A DNA stretch of 64,000 nt from Trichomonas vaginalis G3 (lineage: Eukaryota; Parabasalia; Trichomonadida; Trichomonadidae): NCBI RefSeq assembly GCF_026262505.1, contig NC_067205.1, forward strand, positions 3,472,001-3,536,000, read 5' to 3'. Made by a program: the position numbers and the translations under genes. The notes beneath the pieces were generated by a model. That model saw only the letters and a program-made list of their open reading frames with translations. It searched no databases and had not been told where the DNA came from. Shown here piece after piece: positions 50,415 through 59,951 of this stretch (positions are counted from its first letter, which is position 1; each line of letters opens with the position of its first letter).

Positions 50415-51272
50415 TTACAATACTGTGATGGTAGAGTTTAAGAGTTGTGCTTCAATGTAGAGACAGTCCTTCCCATCTGGAGGCAAGAACACTGGACATT
50501 TATGGTCGTGAGTTGAGTACATGTCTATCCAAAACTCACGATTGAAGCCAGTTAATTTATAGTATTTAGGATTTGGTAATGGTGAATTTCTTGTATGACC
50601 AATGAACTCATTTTCAACTCCCTTACTTAAGTTTGAATATAATATAGCTTGCTTTCTATCCCAAATGTCAGGTGTTACAATCTTTGAAAATTCATTTTTC
50701 CTCGGAATCATTGCATCATAATTGAAAACATTCTTGAAATCATCACTTGGTTCAGAGATTTGAAATCTTATACGTAATGGATTTTCTTTCTCTTTAGCGA
50801 CTTCATTGAATGGTGAGAATACAACAAACTGACCGTCATGTGTTCCATCTTCATTTTCATTAAATTCATAATGAAAGTCTATAAGTTGTGGCTGACTACC
50901 TTCTTCTTTCAGTTGTGCAAGAAACTCACGTAAAGGCTGTAAAGTTTGTACTTCAATGTTAAACTTTTTCTCGAACATCTCATTAAATGAAATCATACAT
51001 TGCAACAATGTTGTATCGTCTTTAAAGTATTTGTATATGTGAATGTTTTGGGCGCTTAAAGACTGTTCGTCATTTTCTATCTCGACTTGAAGTATAAAGT
51101 CAACCTTTCTGAAAGCACGTGTTATATACATAGATGTTATGCCAATGTACTTCTCTTCATTTATGTTCACAATCCAGTCTGTTGGAAACTTAAACGTTAC
51201 TCTGTTCCCCTTTATTTTGACGTCAGGGTTTTCACTACTGAACGCAACAGATAAAGGTATTTGTCTATACAT
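50415..51272 (-). CDS. putative minor structural protein, B copy
   Basis: The product is 285 aa, near-identical to 13764-14621 with a handful of substitutions, and open throughout. It is convergent with pPolB, with 60 bp between the ends that contain the empty site of the 25-bp double hairpin. Its conservation at equal length in both copies suggests it was under selection until recently. Confidence 0.55.
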   Translation of the reverse strand: MYRQIPLSVAFSSENPDVKIKGNRVTFKFPTDWIVNINEEKYIGITSMYITRAFRKVDFILQVEIENDEQSLSAQNIHIYKYFKDDTTLLQCMISFNEMFEKKFNIEVQTLQPLREFLAQLKEEGSQPQLIDFHYEFNENEDGTHDGQFVVFSPFNEVAKEKENPLRIRFQISEPSDDFKNVFNYDAMIPRKNEFSKIVTPDIWDRKQAILYSNLSKGVENEFIGHTRNSPLPNPKYYKLTGFNREFWIDMYSTHDHKCPVFLPPDGKDCLYIEAQLLNSTITVL

Positions 51273-51296
51273 TTAGTTCCGATAAAAATAACACAT

Positions 51297-51536
51297 TTAC
51301 TCTTTCTTTGCTTCAGCTTCTTCTCTAGCTTTCTTCGCCAGCAAACGTGGGTTCTTTTGTCTTCCAGCAGCTAATGCAGCAAGTTGTTTTTCACTAAGTT
51401 TTCTCTTTGGTCTCTCTGGCTTTTGTTCTTGTTTTTGTTCCTTCAGTTCGGATAAAATTTGCTCACGAATTTCTTTCTTCAATGCTTCAACATCTATGAC
51501 CCCTTGGGTCTTGTCCGTAGGGCTTGTCTGAGTCAT
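51297..51536 (-). CDS. Lys/Ala/Glu-rich coiled-coil protein, B copy
   Basis: About 79 aa from the ATG at 51536 (EALKKEIREQILSELKEQ; RPKRKLSEKQLAALAAGRQK). The Ala/Lys/Glu tail is shorter than in A (13467-13739), showing repeat-length change. It is divergent from the 142-aa gene. Confidence 0.6.
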   Translation of the reverse strand: MTQTSPTDKTQGVIDVEALKKEIREQILSELKEQKQEQKPERPKRKLSEKQLAALAAGRQKNPRLLAKKAREEAEAKKE

Positions 51537-51581
51537 TTGACTGCAGATAAAAAACAAAATTAAAACTTTAACCGATGTAAA

Positions 51582-52010
51582 ATGAGCTTGTCAAAATCAG
51601 AACGAGAGTCTATTATATTAAATGACGCCAGAGGAATACAACATCCTTTCTATTACGTAAGTCAGAGTAAAGATGGTAAAATATATGTAAGAAAAAGAAA
51701 GGTTCCATTAGCGAATACAGAGAGCGACAACATTAAGGTGCATGGCACCGAGGGCGAAGCCCATATAAAACCTTCTATTCAAACTGAAAAGTCAATAGAA
51801 CCAGAAGAAAAGAAGCCAGATGTTCTTTCAATAACGAACCAAGAGCTTATTGCAAAGTTCGTGAATTTCATTGAAAAGCAAACCGAGTCAAAGAACCCTG
51901 ACCCACCAGTGAAAGAAGTTGAGACAAAAGAGAATGTACAGTTCATTGAAAATGTCAAGAAACAACTTCCACCACGAATGCCAAGAAGAAGAGTGAGAAT
52001 AATGAAGTAA
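51582..52010 (+). CDS. small basic protein of the capsid cluster, B copy
   Basis: The product is 142 aa, homologous to 12987-13421 with the same ends (SKSERESIILNDARGIQ; LPPRMPRRRVRIMK). The middle differs around a single GC-rich hairpin (51752-51762, GGGC-GAA-GCCC), reading GTEGEAHIKPSIQTEKS. It looks whole. Confidence 0.6.
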   Translation: MSLSKSERESIILNDARGIQHPFYYVSQSKDGKIYVRKRKVPLANTESDNIKVHGTEGEAHIKPSIQTEKSIEPEEKKPDVLSITNQELIAKFVNFIEKQTESKNPDPPVKEVETKENVQFIENVKKQLPPRMPRRRVRIMK

Positions 52011-52037
52011 ATAGATATTTTTATCTGAAGTAAATAC

Positions 52038-53612
52038 ATGCAGAACGAACAGCTAAACGAATTTACTCCAGCAGAGCATATTCATCAGATTCGCTCATAT
52101 TTCGATATCATAGACAATGCAGTTCAAATTGGTGACACTAATAGAAAATATTCTGACGCAAAGATACCATCACAACCTGGAACTGCTAAAGATAACACAT
52201 GGGTAACATTCAATCTCTCACCTCCTGGTGAAAATATGTTGGACCTTTACAATACATTCATTACGTATAAAATGGAAGGTCAATTTATTGTAGATAAAGA
52301 AATTGGTTCAGGTTCCAATAAAACAAACCCACCAGGATTTTGGATTGGTTTCGATGACGCTTTCTATGCAGTTGCTGGATATCAAATCCTTGCAAATGGT
52401 CGTATCGTATATTCTCAAGACAACGCAAGAGAAGAAGCATATATAACTTCAAACTCACAAACTACCGAACAAATAAAGAAAGTAGATGTTTTCTCAAAGA
52501 CTTGACATGAAGATGTATGGAGTCATTCGGGAACATGCAGAACAGGACAAATTGTTAGTGGTCCAATTACAGCAGGAAAATTATTTGATTTTAAGCTTCG
52601 TTTAAGAATTCCTGTTAGAAGATTCCTTCCATTAGAAGCTATTCGATTTATTCCTGCATTTGGTGGTAACATTCAGCTTAAAGTAAAGTTCAGTAGCGAC
52701 GCCTTACAATGCACATCTATATCTGTAAATGATATCATTGCTTTCAATCCAACTCTTAAAGTTGCATTTGCTTCAGATTCAAATCCACCGACAAATAAAT
52801 TTGTTCCATGGAATGAACCATTCACTATGATAACGAAGTCAGTAGAAGCTAGTGGAACAGTTACTATTACAACTGTAACCCAGCAACTATTTCGAACAAA
52901 GATGGATTTTAATGAATGTTTCATTCATCCAAAGTCATTCTCTTTAGACCCTAACATTTATACAGAACTTGTAGAACATTATACAAACGAGGCTTTATGT
53001 TTTCCTGTTAAAGTTATGGATTGTATTCCTATGGACGGTTCATTCTCAAAGAATACAGATAGTTCAAGTGCAACATTTACAGCAGCTTATACGCCTATTA
53101 ATGTTAAAAGTATTTGGGCACTATTTAGAAAGAAAGACAACTATTATGTTAATTTTGAGAACCCTAAGTTTAAATATCTTCAGCTTTCCATGGGAGCTTA
53201 TGGAAATATGCCTGCAGAACCCGAAAAATCATATGGACCTGTATTTTATGAAATGGTTGCGAACGCTTGCAATACAAACAATGATATGATTGGATTTAAT
53301 GAAGATGTTATGAGGTCATTGGTGGATGATGGTAGTGTGGAACATAAATGGGATAGCTATGACAACACACATTTCTTATGTGGTTTTCCAACAGAAGTGG
53401 ACTTTTGCTTCCAGCAAGGTCAAACATCTACTGCTCCAATAACATACAAATTGTCTGTTAAAGGACCTATTGAACTAGCAACTGAAAATGTACCAAAGCC
53501 ACTTATTGGATTTATGAGGGATTGTTGCTTTGCCATTCAGGTGCGTGCTAATGGAATCCCAATAATAAGATTAGATGACTATAACTTAGCTGCGGACGAC
53601 AGTGAGGAATAA
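52038..53612 (+). pseudogene. major capsid protein, double jelly-roll type, B copy
   Basis: The region corresponds to about 525 codons. It keeps WVTFNLSPPGENMLDLYNT, FRIPVRR-type strands and the C-terminus NGIPIIRLDDYNLAADDSEE. About two interruptions. The 27-bp spacer to the upstream gene holds the ATTTTTATCTGAAG promoter-like motif. Confidence 0.75.
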
Positions 53613-53641
53613 AGGATGAACGTTTATTTTAAAGCTTATAA

Positions 53642-54112
53642 ATGAGTTCTTCATCAAGCTCTCGTGAACCTTCACCATCTATGAAACAAACTTTACCAAA
53701 CGATTATGGAGCACCTATTGAATATTTCTTATGAGCTGCACAATGGCAAAGAGCAGTCTCACCAAGGTTAGGTGTTCCACCAGCTCCTGTCAAAAATAGC
53801 ATTTGGTCAAGTCCTTATATAAGATATGGTCTCCCACTAGGTTTGCTAGCTACAGCAGGAGCAGTTATGATGTTGAAAAGAAATAAAGCAAATGTTGTAA
53901 ATAATACTGAAGTAGCTGAAGTTAAACAAACTCCAACACCTTCGCCAAAACCAACGTCAAAACCAACGCCTTCACAAGCAAAACCTTCAATGACTCCTGA
54001 ACCTATGGAAGTACAAACTCCTATTCAAAAGTCAACTCCTAAACCGACTCCAACATTTAAACCAGAACCTACTCCTCAAATAAATCGTAAAACTCCTGCG
54101 TTTCCTTACTGA
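53642..54112 (+). pseudogene. Pro/Thr-rich membrane protein, B copy
   Basis: Homologue of 10899-11357 with an extra KPTSKPTPS unit in the Pro-rich tail. The membrane segment (LGLLATAGAVMML) is kept. About one interruption. Confidence 0.6.
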
Positions 54113-54161
54113 AAAAAATAACGTTATTTTTATTTAATATTAAAATTTTTATTTGATTGAA

Positions 54162-54398
54162 ATGACGACTAAAGTCACTGAAGCAATGAAACAAAAGTTT
54201 TTGGTAGAATACATTAAATCAGGAACTATTCCAGAAGGTTTTTACATTCATACTATGAAGGATGGTAGAGTTCAGTTTAGAAAGATAAAGCAATCATTAG
54301 ATAAAGAAGGAATTTTGAGAAAGATTAAACTTCATGAGGACAACATTGCTGAACTTAAGAAGAAGTTAGAAGAGTTGGAGAAAGGAAGAGAGTTATAA
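54162..54398 (+). CDS. small coiled-coil protein, B copy
   Basis: About 78 aa (MTTKVTEAMKQKFLVEYIK; charged heptads IAELKKKLEELEKGREL). It looks whole, and is followed by a GGTGA-type hairpin module (54408-54475). Confidence 0.65.
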   Translation: MTTKVTEAMKQKFLVEYIKSGTIPEGFYIHTMKDGRVQFRKIKQSLDKEGILRKIKLHEDNIAELKKKLEELEKGREL

Positions 54399-54575
54399 AG
54401 CAATGAATTCAACAGGGTAGAAAACCGGGTGAAAAAAGAGGTGAGATCTCACCACTTCACCTAAATTTATTTTTGTGCTATGTTTTCATACGTGTGGGAG
54501 TGGTGATATCATTAATTTTTAAGTTTATTTTTAAGTTTATTTTTATATAAATGACAGAACAAAAATAAAGCATAT

Positions 54576-55010
54576 CTACTCAACAGGAATGAGACCCTTA
54601 CTGACTATGTATTCGTTTAATGCTTGATGAAAACAATGGTACATATTATCGTATGGGTATACACAACGTCTGTTTCCATCGTCGTCGTATATGTAGAGCT
54701 CAAATCCAGTCCAACCTTCTTTTGTACAATATGTAGCTTTATTTAAGTATGCATTTATGTAGATAAGGCAATTTTCTTCATCGCTCCAGAAATAATTTTT
54801 GTTCTTTGTTGAAATAGTTTTCGTTCCTCTGCGACCATAAGGAATGTATGCAATGAACTTTGCGTCATATGGGATTGTAATATATTCAGGGTTTCTTTCA
54901 TCGTCAATGGGTCTGTCTTTGTTAAAATGCATGTTTCTCAGTTTTACTTGAGTTTTGAATAGTTCACGGAAACGTTCTGGGAAAGAGTCATAGTAAATGT
55001 AGTCAGACAT
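54576..55010 (-). CDS. 144-aa TIR-region protein unique to element B
   Basis: It starts MSDYIYYDSFPERFRELFKT and contains YITIPYDAKFIAYIPYGRRG, a YFWSDEENCLIYINAYLNKA block and YPYDNMYHCFHQALNEYIVS. No family is recognised. It takes the place in the TIR where A and D carry their own small genes, and is on the opposite strand to the usual TIR gene, of which only a few leading codons seem to remain (54551). It looks whole. Confidence 0.55.
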   Translation of the reverse strand: MSDYIYYDSFPERFRELFKTQVKLRNMHFNKDRPIDDERNPEYITIPYDAKFIAYIPYGRRGTKTISTKNKNYFWSDEENCLIYINAYLNKATYCTKEGWTGFELYIYDDDGNRRCVYPYDNMYHCFHQALNEYIVSKGLIPVE

Positions 55011-55277
55011 GTCTTTGTAATGAAATAAAAAATTAAAAAAAATAAAAATAAGGTTATTTTTTATTTAGTGAGGACGGTAGTGAATTCGTTAGTGAAGTCG
55101 TTAGTGAAGTCATTAGTGAAGTCGTTTATGTGTCAGATGGTTTTGTAAATATTTAAGGTTAAGTTGGTGTTATGGTTGTATTGTAAAATATACGTTACCG
55201 GTTTTGTAAAGTGTCAAACCGTTAACTTGGGTAAGGTGGAACGCAGTGCCACAGTACCCAAGTTAGGGATACTAACT
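55011..55277. repeat. terminal part of Polinton B
   Basis: Minisatellite of GTCGTTAGTGAA type (55070-55125), the AATATTTAAGGTTAAGTTGG block, and a near-perfect subterminal hairpin (about 55228-55265; arms AACTTGGGTA and TACCCAAGTT around the conserved GGCACTGCG-type loop), ending ACTAACT. The following GTATTG (55278-55283) would be the target copy. Confidence 0.85.
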
Positions 55278-55473
55278 GTATTGCATTAAATTTATCTGAA
55301 CAAAAAGAATATAAGAAAGGAGAAACAGTATTTAAATATTACCCTTCATCTCTGAAGACAATTACGAATAAAAATATTATTCAAAAATTCATACCAAAAG
55401 TTGAAGAAGCAAATATTGAATTTGATGAAGAAGGTAGTGAAATGGTTGAAGAAATTGACCCTGAAGTTTTATA
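55278..55473 (+). pseudogene. tail of a diverged 157-aa-type gene, target of element B
   Basis: The translation resembles the C-terminal third of 18671-19144 (LSEQKEYKKGETVFKYYPSS; VEEIDPE) but with many substitutions and higher A/T use. Element B lies where the rest of the gene should be. It is either an older Polinton or a related host gene. Confidence 0.7.
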
Positions 55474-55494
55474 AAAAATAAATTTATTTTTAGG

Positions 55495-55821
55495 TCATTG
55501 ACTGACTGACCGACCTATTAAATCTTTTAAAATTGTTTCATAAGTATTTATTAAACATTGTTTAAATACATTTTCTATATTATTTATTTTTTCTTGAGTT
55601 AGCTTTTGTAGTTCAGAATCCAAGTCAACTAATTTATTTCCTTTAAATTTAAAAGTATAATTTCTAAGGAAACATTGATATCTGTCATATTCTTCTAATT
55701 CGTATTGAATTACTATTTCTCTATTTTCAATAAAATTTTTCAAAATACTTTTAACATTATTTTCTGGAGCAATAAATTCATTTATTAAATAATTTTCGAA
55801 TGTAGTGAAAAATTTACTCAT
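55495..55821 (-). CDS. unrecognised 108-aa protein
   Basis: It starts MSKFFTTFENYLINEFIAPE, is mostly helical (IENREIVIQYELEEYDRYQ; EKINNIENVFKQCLINTYE) and ends in residues encoded by a TGAC repeat. More A/T-rich than the Polinton genes. It is bracketed by oppositely oriented GTCAGTCAGTCA tracts (55493-55515, 55884-55908). No family is recognised. It could be a small independent cassette. Confidence 0.4.
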   Translation of the reverse strand: MSKFFTTFENYLINEFIAPENNVKSILKNFIENREIVIQYELEEYDRYQCFLRNYTFKFKGNKLVDLDSELQKLTQEKINNIENVFKQCLINTYETILKDLIGRSVSQ

Positions 55822-55977
55822 TTTTAAATATGTTAAAAAATCTTTTTATTTGGAAATTAAATTAGTTATTTAATGCATTAGTACAGTCAGTCAGTCAGTC
55901 ATTGACTGTTTCAAAAATTTTTGGGATGTCAGAAAAAGTGAAAAATTAAATTTGTGTAAAATGTTGTTGTTTAGTGT

Positions 55978-56611
55978 TTAGAATGTTTTAGTACCATTCC
56001 AAGTTGGAAACCCTGTTGTTCTTGTTGTTTCCATCAATGTGCTTAACTCTTGTCTTCTTTTGTGGGTTTTGGACCCATTGAGAGGCAACAATTTTTCCCA
56101 TTGAAGCGGTACCAAACTTGGTAAGGTTGAGGTTGTAGTGTCCAACATTGTTGAGGAATGGTTTGAGAACCTTTTTGGTTGTTTTGTTGCGAACTCTGTA
56201 AGGGTAATTCGAAGAAATTTCGTAAGTGTTGTCAAGCTTGAGTTCTTCCCAGGTTTCAACAATGTCTCTCTTTTCTTATTCCTCTTCTTCCTCTTCTTGT
56301 TCCTCTTCTTCCGTAATTGCAATTTGTGCAATTTCTTCTTCTTCCTCTTCTTCCATTGCTTCTTCCATCTCTTTCCCCTTTTTCTCTTCAACTGCAACTT
56401 GGTTTGGGATTTGAATCTTAAGAGCTTCACGGATTTCATCAATATCACAGTAGAACATTTGAACCATTTGGACAAGTGGTATAACTATTTTTTCGAGGTG
56501 ACTAACTTTCTCCATAATAGTAAGCAATTCTTTTTGTTGGTCAGCATATGAAGTAGATATTTTAACCTTTAATGTTTGAAGTGAAAGTTTTATTTCTTCC
56601 TTCAAAGTTGC
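55978..56611 (-). pseudogene. HNH/NUMOD4-family gene with coiled coil, interrupted by element D
   Basis: The start-proximal part is helical (ATLKEEIKLSLQTLKVKI; LLTIMEKVSHLEKIVIPLVQ) and then Glu-rich. The downstream part, near 55985-56230, has the HNH-type signatures YEISSNYPYRVRNK, VASQWVQNP, VKHIDGNNKNNRVSNLEW, like the HNH gene at 2370. Polinton D begins inside its coding sequence at 56612, removing the start. The gene looks decayed. Whether it is a host family member or an old mobile endonuclease is open. Confidence 0.6.
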
Positions 56612-56828
56612 AGTTAGTATACCTAAGTCGTGTACTGTGGCACTGCGCGCCTCCGTACACAACTTAGCGGTTTTGACACTTTACGAAACCGTTAATGTAT
56701 ATTTTACAACACAAACACAAACACCAACTTAACCTTAAATATTTATAAAGCCGCCAACCACTTCACCTCACTAATGAAAAAATAAACGTTTTCACAAACG
56801 ACTTCACTAATGTAAAAAATAAACGTTC

Positions 56829-57149
56829 TCACTTACAAAAGTATTGCAACTCCTCCCATTGCTGTGCTTCACATAACAGCTCATAATCTTCTGACTCACT
56901 TTCTTCTTCATATAGGTCAAAATCACTGTCAAAATGAATGTTAGTAAGTTTTGACAAAGCTAATGAAACACGTTTACCGTTTGTATCGTATGCTTGTATA
57001 AACTTTCCATTCTTCATTCCTTCATAAACGCTCAAACTAACTTTACCCTTTCTCCCTCGTATCTGATAGAATGTATTTTCACGAGGAACGAAGAACAAAT
57101 TCTTGAACTCATGACCGTTGTAGTTTGTTATCTCAATAGTTTTCGTCAT
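56829..57149 (-). CDS. TIR-encoded protein, 106-aa type, D copy
   Basis: Same protein as 37370-37690 with one visible difference (NIHFDSD for NIYFDSD). In D it lies at the ATPase-side end and in C at the capsid-side end, which is expected if the gene is inside the TIR and so present at both ends. It looks whole. Confidence 0.6.
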   Translation of the reverse strand: MTKTIEITNYNGHEFKNLFFVPRENTFYQIRGRKGKVSLSVYEGMKNGKFIQAYDTNGKRVSLALSKLTNIHFDSDFDLYEEESESEDYELLCEAQQWEELQYFCK

Positions 57150-57235
57150 TTACATCCAAATAAAAATTTTCAGTAAAATAATAAAATAAACTTAAAAATT
57201 AATGATATCACCACCCTCACACGTATGAAAACATA

Positions 57236-57330
57236 GCGCAAAAATAAATTTAGGTGAAGTGGTGAAATCTCACCTCTTTTTTCACCTCTTTTTTCACCCT
57301 AGCCGCAAAGCGGCTCTGACCCTTTGGGTC
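57236..57330. repeat. hairpin module plus GC-rich double hairpin in the TIR of D
   Basis: Module AAATAAATTTAGGTGAAG / GGTGAAATCTCACC / TTTTTTCACC is followed directly by a double hairpin (57302-57330: GCCGC-AAA-GCGGC and GACCC-TTT-GGGTC). The matching modules in A (10530-10608) and B (54408-54475) lack the double hairpin. Confidence 0.85.
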
Positions 57331-57346
57331 TGTTGAATTCATTACT

Positions 57347-57865
57347 TTATAACTCTCTTCTTGGTTTCTTTTTAGTTGCTTTCTTCACGTCTGTCTCCAG
57401 CTTAACTGTCTTTCTTCTTCGTCCGTAATGATACCAGTTACTTCCACCAGTCAATGGGTCAAATGGTCTTTCGTAAGGGTTTCCATACATTCCATAGGGA
57501 CCATACGGAAGAACTACTGGTGGAGAAGAAACATTTTCTTTAGTTCCATCGACTCTATTTAAATGCATTGTTTCACCTTTCATCTGGTCATTAAAGTCTT
57601 TTGCATGTTTTGCAAACTCATCGTCCTTTCCTAAAGCATTTTCTGACTCAGTCGCAACCAAATTGGATGCTTTATTTATGAGCCCTATTTTATTTAATCT
57701 TAACTTCTTTGCAACCCAGCCTCCAATCTTTCCTTTATTTGCATCTAATGTCTTCGAAACTCTTCCTCCACTCATTTTATTTACTGCGTCATAAGCCCCA
57801 AGTGCTTTTGCTCCAAATGCTAATGCTTTTGTTCCCATTGCGCCTAAAGCTGCCCAAGCTACCAT
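57347..57865 (-). CDS. Gly/Ala-rich amphipathic protein with basic tail
   Basis: The product is 172 aa. The hydrophobic N-terminus (VAWAALGAMGTKALAFGAKA, 2-21) and further amphipathic helix are followed by KIGGWVAKKLRLNKIGLINK, a charged middle (FAKHAKDFNDQMKGETMHL), LPYGPYGMYGNPYERPFDP and a Lys/Arg-rich end. It could be a membrane-active minor capsid protein released from the virion at entry, but that is analogy to adenovirus VI only. It abuts the 74-aa gene (stop and start adjacent). Confidence 0.55.
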   Translation of the reverse strand: MVAWAALGAMGTKALAFGAKALGAYDAVNKMSGGRVSKTLDANKGKIGGWVAKKLRLNKIGLINKASNLVATESENALGKDDEFAKHAKDFNDQMKGETMHLNRVDGTKENVSSPPVVLPYGPYGMYGNPYERPFDPLTGGSNWYHYGRRRKTVKLETDVKKATKKKPRREL

Positions 57866-58090
57866 TTACACCATATTAAAATCATCTCTCTTCAATATTA
57901 TCTCATAAAAGTTCTCTTTACTGGAGAAAGTCAATGAAACATAAACATTCTCACGGGCTTCGCCCTCACCGCTTTGCGGTCTATCTAACTTCTTTCTTAT
58001 ATCATCTATACGCTTCAAAATGTCTGAACAATTGCTAACATCTTCTACAACAGTTATTTCATCATGAATGACCTTCAAGAACAAGCTCAT
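57866..58090 (-). CDS. small 74-aa helical protein
   Basis: MSLFLKVIHDEITVVEDVSN, then DILKRIDDIRKKLDR and a strand-like end (NVYVSLTFSSKENFYEIILK). An in-frame GC-rich double hairpin (57955-57979) encodes the PQSGEGEAREN stretch in the middle. It is packed between its neighbours with no spacer, indicating one transcription unit. Function unknown. Confidence 0.55.
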   Translation of the reverse strand: MSLFLKVIHDEITVVEDVSNCSDILKRIDDIRKKLDRPQSGEGEARENVYVSLTFSSKENFYEIILKRDDFNMV

Positions 58091-58972
58091 TTAATATGCA
58101 ATTAAAATCATCTCAATAATGAGTCCATCCTTTCCATCTTTAGGTAGCACAACATCTTTCATTGAAGAAGGTTCGACAAGTCTTATGTTAAACTTACTGA
58201 CAAAGTTTGTTATACTATAATGCTTCGGTGGCGAATACATATAGTTTGAAAGACATAATATAGATTCTTCAGCAAATTCACTTATACTGGATTTTATAAC
58301 AATGTTCTCACGAGACCAAATGCCACCAATTGACAATCTTGTAAGCAATCCTGCTGAACCTTCTACTGTAAACGTCGATGGTAACATTCCACGAAGGTCA
58401 TCTATTGACATCTTTGAGTCACTGAATTTAAATATTTTCTTAAAGCAATCGTCATTATCTAACCATGCAATAGCTTTGAAGTTTTCATTCGAATATACAT
58501 CTGCTTCATTAAATGTAAAACCTGACTTCTTTGCAGAGATGACTTTAAAATCTATTGAGTTTGTTTCAAAATTATATGCTATGGTAACTTCTGAAGGTAA
58601 TGGATGCCCTTCCGCAGTCAGTTGTTCTCTCACTACCGTTTGAAGCTTTGTGTTAAAAACTTTCATGTCATCTCCTGTGTCTAGGTTCACATACACAGCA
58701 ATAGGAAAACTATCTTGCTTCTTTGTCTCATCATTATATCTCAAAACATTAAAGTTCTTCAATAATATTGTCCTTCCTGCTGGAATACTTCTAACTTGTC
58801 TTATTTCAATAGCTTTCTCACCTCCTACATACTCTACCCAGTGTCTTGGATATTCATAAGTATACTGACTTTCTTGAATTTTGGTTGGTTTCATCATAAC
58901 GTGTTCATAGTATATCTTTATACTCTTGTCAGTTAGACTCGGTGCTATGTTCTGAATATTTCTGACTTGCAT
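58091..58972 (-). CDS. putative structural protein next to the ATPase, intact copy
   Basis: About 293 aa from the ATG at 58972, chosen because the frame further upstream overlaps the ATPase gene. It starts MQVRNIQNIAPSLTDKSIKI. Strand-rich segments include IPAGRTILLKNFNVLRY, EVTIAYNFETNSIDFKVIS, LLTRLSIGGIWSRENIVIKS and the closing GLIIEMILIAY. A beta-structured capsid-associated protein is likely; no diagnostic motif is seen. The 16-bp gap to the divergent ATPase start holds the TTTTATCTCC motif. Confidence 0.6.
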   Translation of the reverse strand: MQVRNIQNIAPSLTDKSIKIYYEHVMMKPTKIQESQYTYEYPRHWVEYVGGEKAIEIRQVRSIPAGRTILLKNFNVLRYNDETKKQDSFPIAVYVNLDTGDDMKVFNTKLQTVVREQLTAEGHPLPSEVTIAYNFETNSIDFKVISAKKSGFTFNEADVYSNENFKAIAWLDNDDCFKKIFKFSDSKMSIDDLRGMLPSTFTVEGSAGLLTRLSIGGIWSRENIVIKSSISEFAEESILCLSNYMYSPPKHYSITNFVSKFNIRLVEPSSMKDVVLPKDGKDGLIIEMILIAY

Positions 58973-58988
58973 TTTTAATGGAGATAAA

Positions 58989-59876
58989 ATGAAGCATTTA
59001 ATACATGACGTAGATGAAGACATGAATGAAACTACAGACAAACTTAACTCTTCTCTCATTCTTCCTTTCAGTAAGGACTATGAGTTCTGTTCAAATGGTG
59101 TTTATTTCTATTGTGGAAAGATGGGTTCAGGTAAGACATTTAACCTCATTCGTCATATACTCATAACAGAACGTTTAGGAAATGACTCATATTATGACCA
59201 AATCATTATATCAGCAACTTCAGACTCTATGGACTCAACAGCGAAAACATTTATGTCAAAAGTTCAAGCCTCTGTCGTTAAAGTTCCAGACAGTGAACTC
59301 ATTGAATTTCTTCAACGTTACATTCGACGTAAGAGGAAATATTATGCCATCGTTGAATTTATACAGTCAGGAATGCAAAAGACTTCAGAAGAGATGGAAA
59401 GAATTATTGACAAACACCACTTACGTCAGTACTCAGGAGTTTACGATATGAAACGACTGACAAACTACATTCTGTCAAAACTTTCAAAATACCCCTTCAA
59501 AAAGTATCCTTCAAACACTCTGCTCGTTTGTGACGACTTCGCCGGAAAAGGTTTAGTGTCAAAACCAGACTCACCATTAGCTAACATCATAACTAAAGTC
59601 AGACATTACCACTTAACTGTAGCAATACTTATGCAAACATGGCGTTTTCTTGCTTTAAACATAAAACGTCTCATAACTGACTTCGTTATCTTTCAAGGTT
59701 TCTCACGTTATGACATTGAACTCATTTGGAAACAGTCAGGTATAACATTACCTTTTGAAGAAATTTGGGAAGCATATAAGTCTCTCATCTCTCCTCGTTC
59801 ATACCTTGAGATTCATATCATGACTAATACCATTAAAGTCAAAAATATTCCATGGGAACGACCAACATTGTTTTAA
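58989..59876 (+). CDS. ATP: A32-like (FtsK/HerA) DNA-packaging ATPase, intact copy
   Basis: The product is 295 aa. Walker A GKMGSGKTFNL (43-53), a Walker B-like NTLLVCDDFAGKG (about 177-189) and a following HYHLTVAILMQTWRF block are present. Length and motif spacing match Polinton/virophage packaging ATPases, which translocate the genome into preformed capsids. The C-terminus (ISPRSYLEIHIMTNTIKVKN) is conserved in A. No break is visible. Confidence 0.9.
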   Translation: MKHLIHDVDEDMNETTDKLNSSLILPFSKDYEFCSNGVYFYCGKMGSGKTFNLIRHILITERLGNDSYYDQIIISATSDSMDSTAKTFMSKVQASVVKVPDSELIEFLQRYIRRKRKYYAIVEFIQSGMQKTSEEMERIIDKHHLRQYSGVYDMKRLTNYILSKLSKYPFKKYPSNTLLVCDDFAGKGLVSKPDSPLANIITKVRHYHLTVAILMQTWRFLALNIKRLITDFVIFQGFSRYDIELIWKQSGITLPFEEIWEAYKSLISPRSYLEIHIMTNTIKVKNIPWERPTLF

Positions 59877-59951
59877 AGTTTAACCTTCAATTGACTGATG
59901 GTAAACAAATTCCATGCATCTCTGTCGCCATTTCTGTTAATATTTTTGCTG

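Larger units (their letters stand above)
37869..55277. mobile_element. Polinton B, one end present, degraded
   Basis: Inverted relative to A. It keeps the part from the small basic gene through fibre, integrase, KilA-N, pPolB, capsid and the capsid-side TIR ending ACTAACT at 55277. The ATPase side is missing, replaced by fragment C. About a dozen interruptions. Protein identity to A is very high along the shared genes, so the copies are recent. It was inserted in a diverged relative of the 157-aa gene (55278-55473). Confidence 0.9.
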
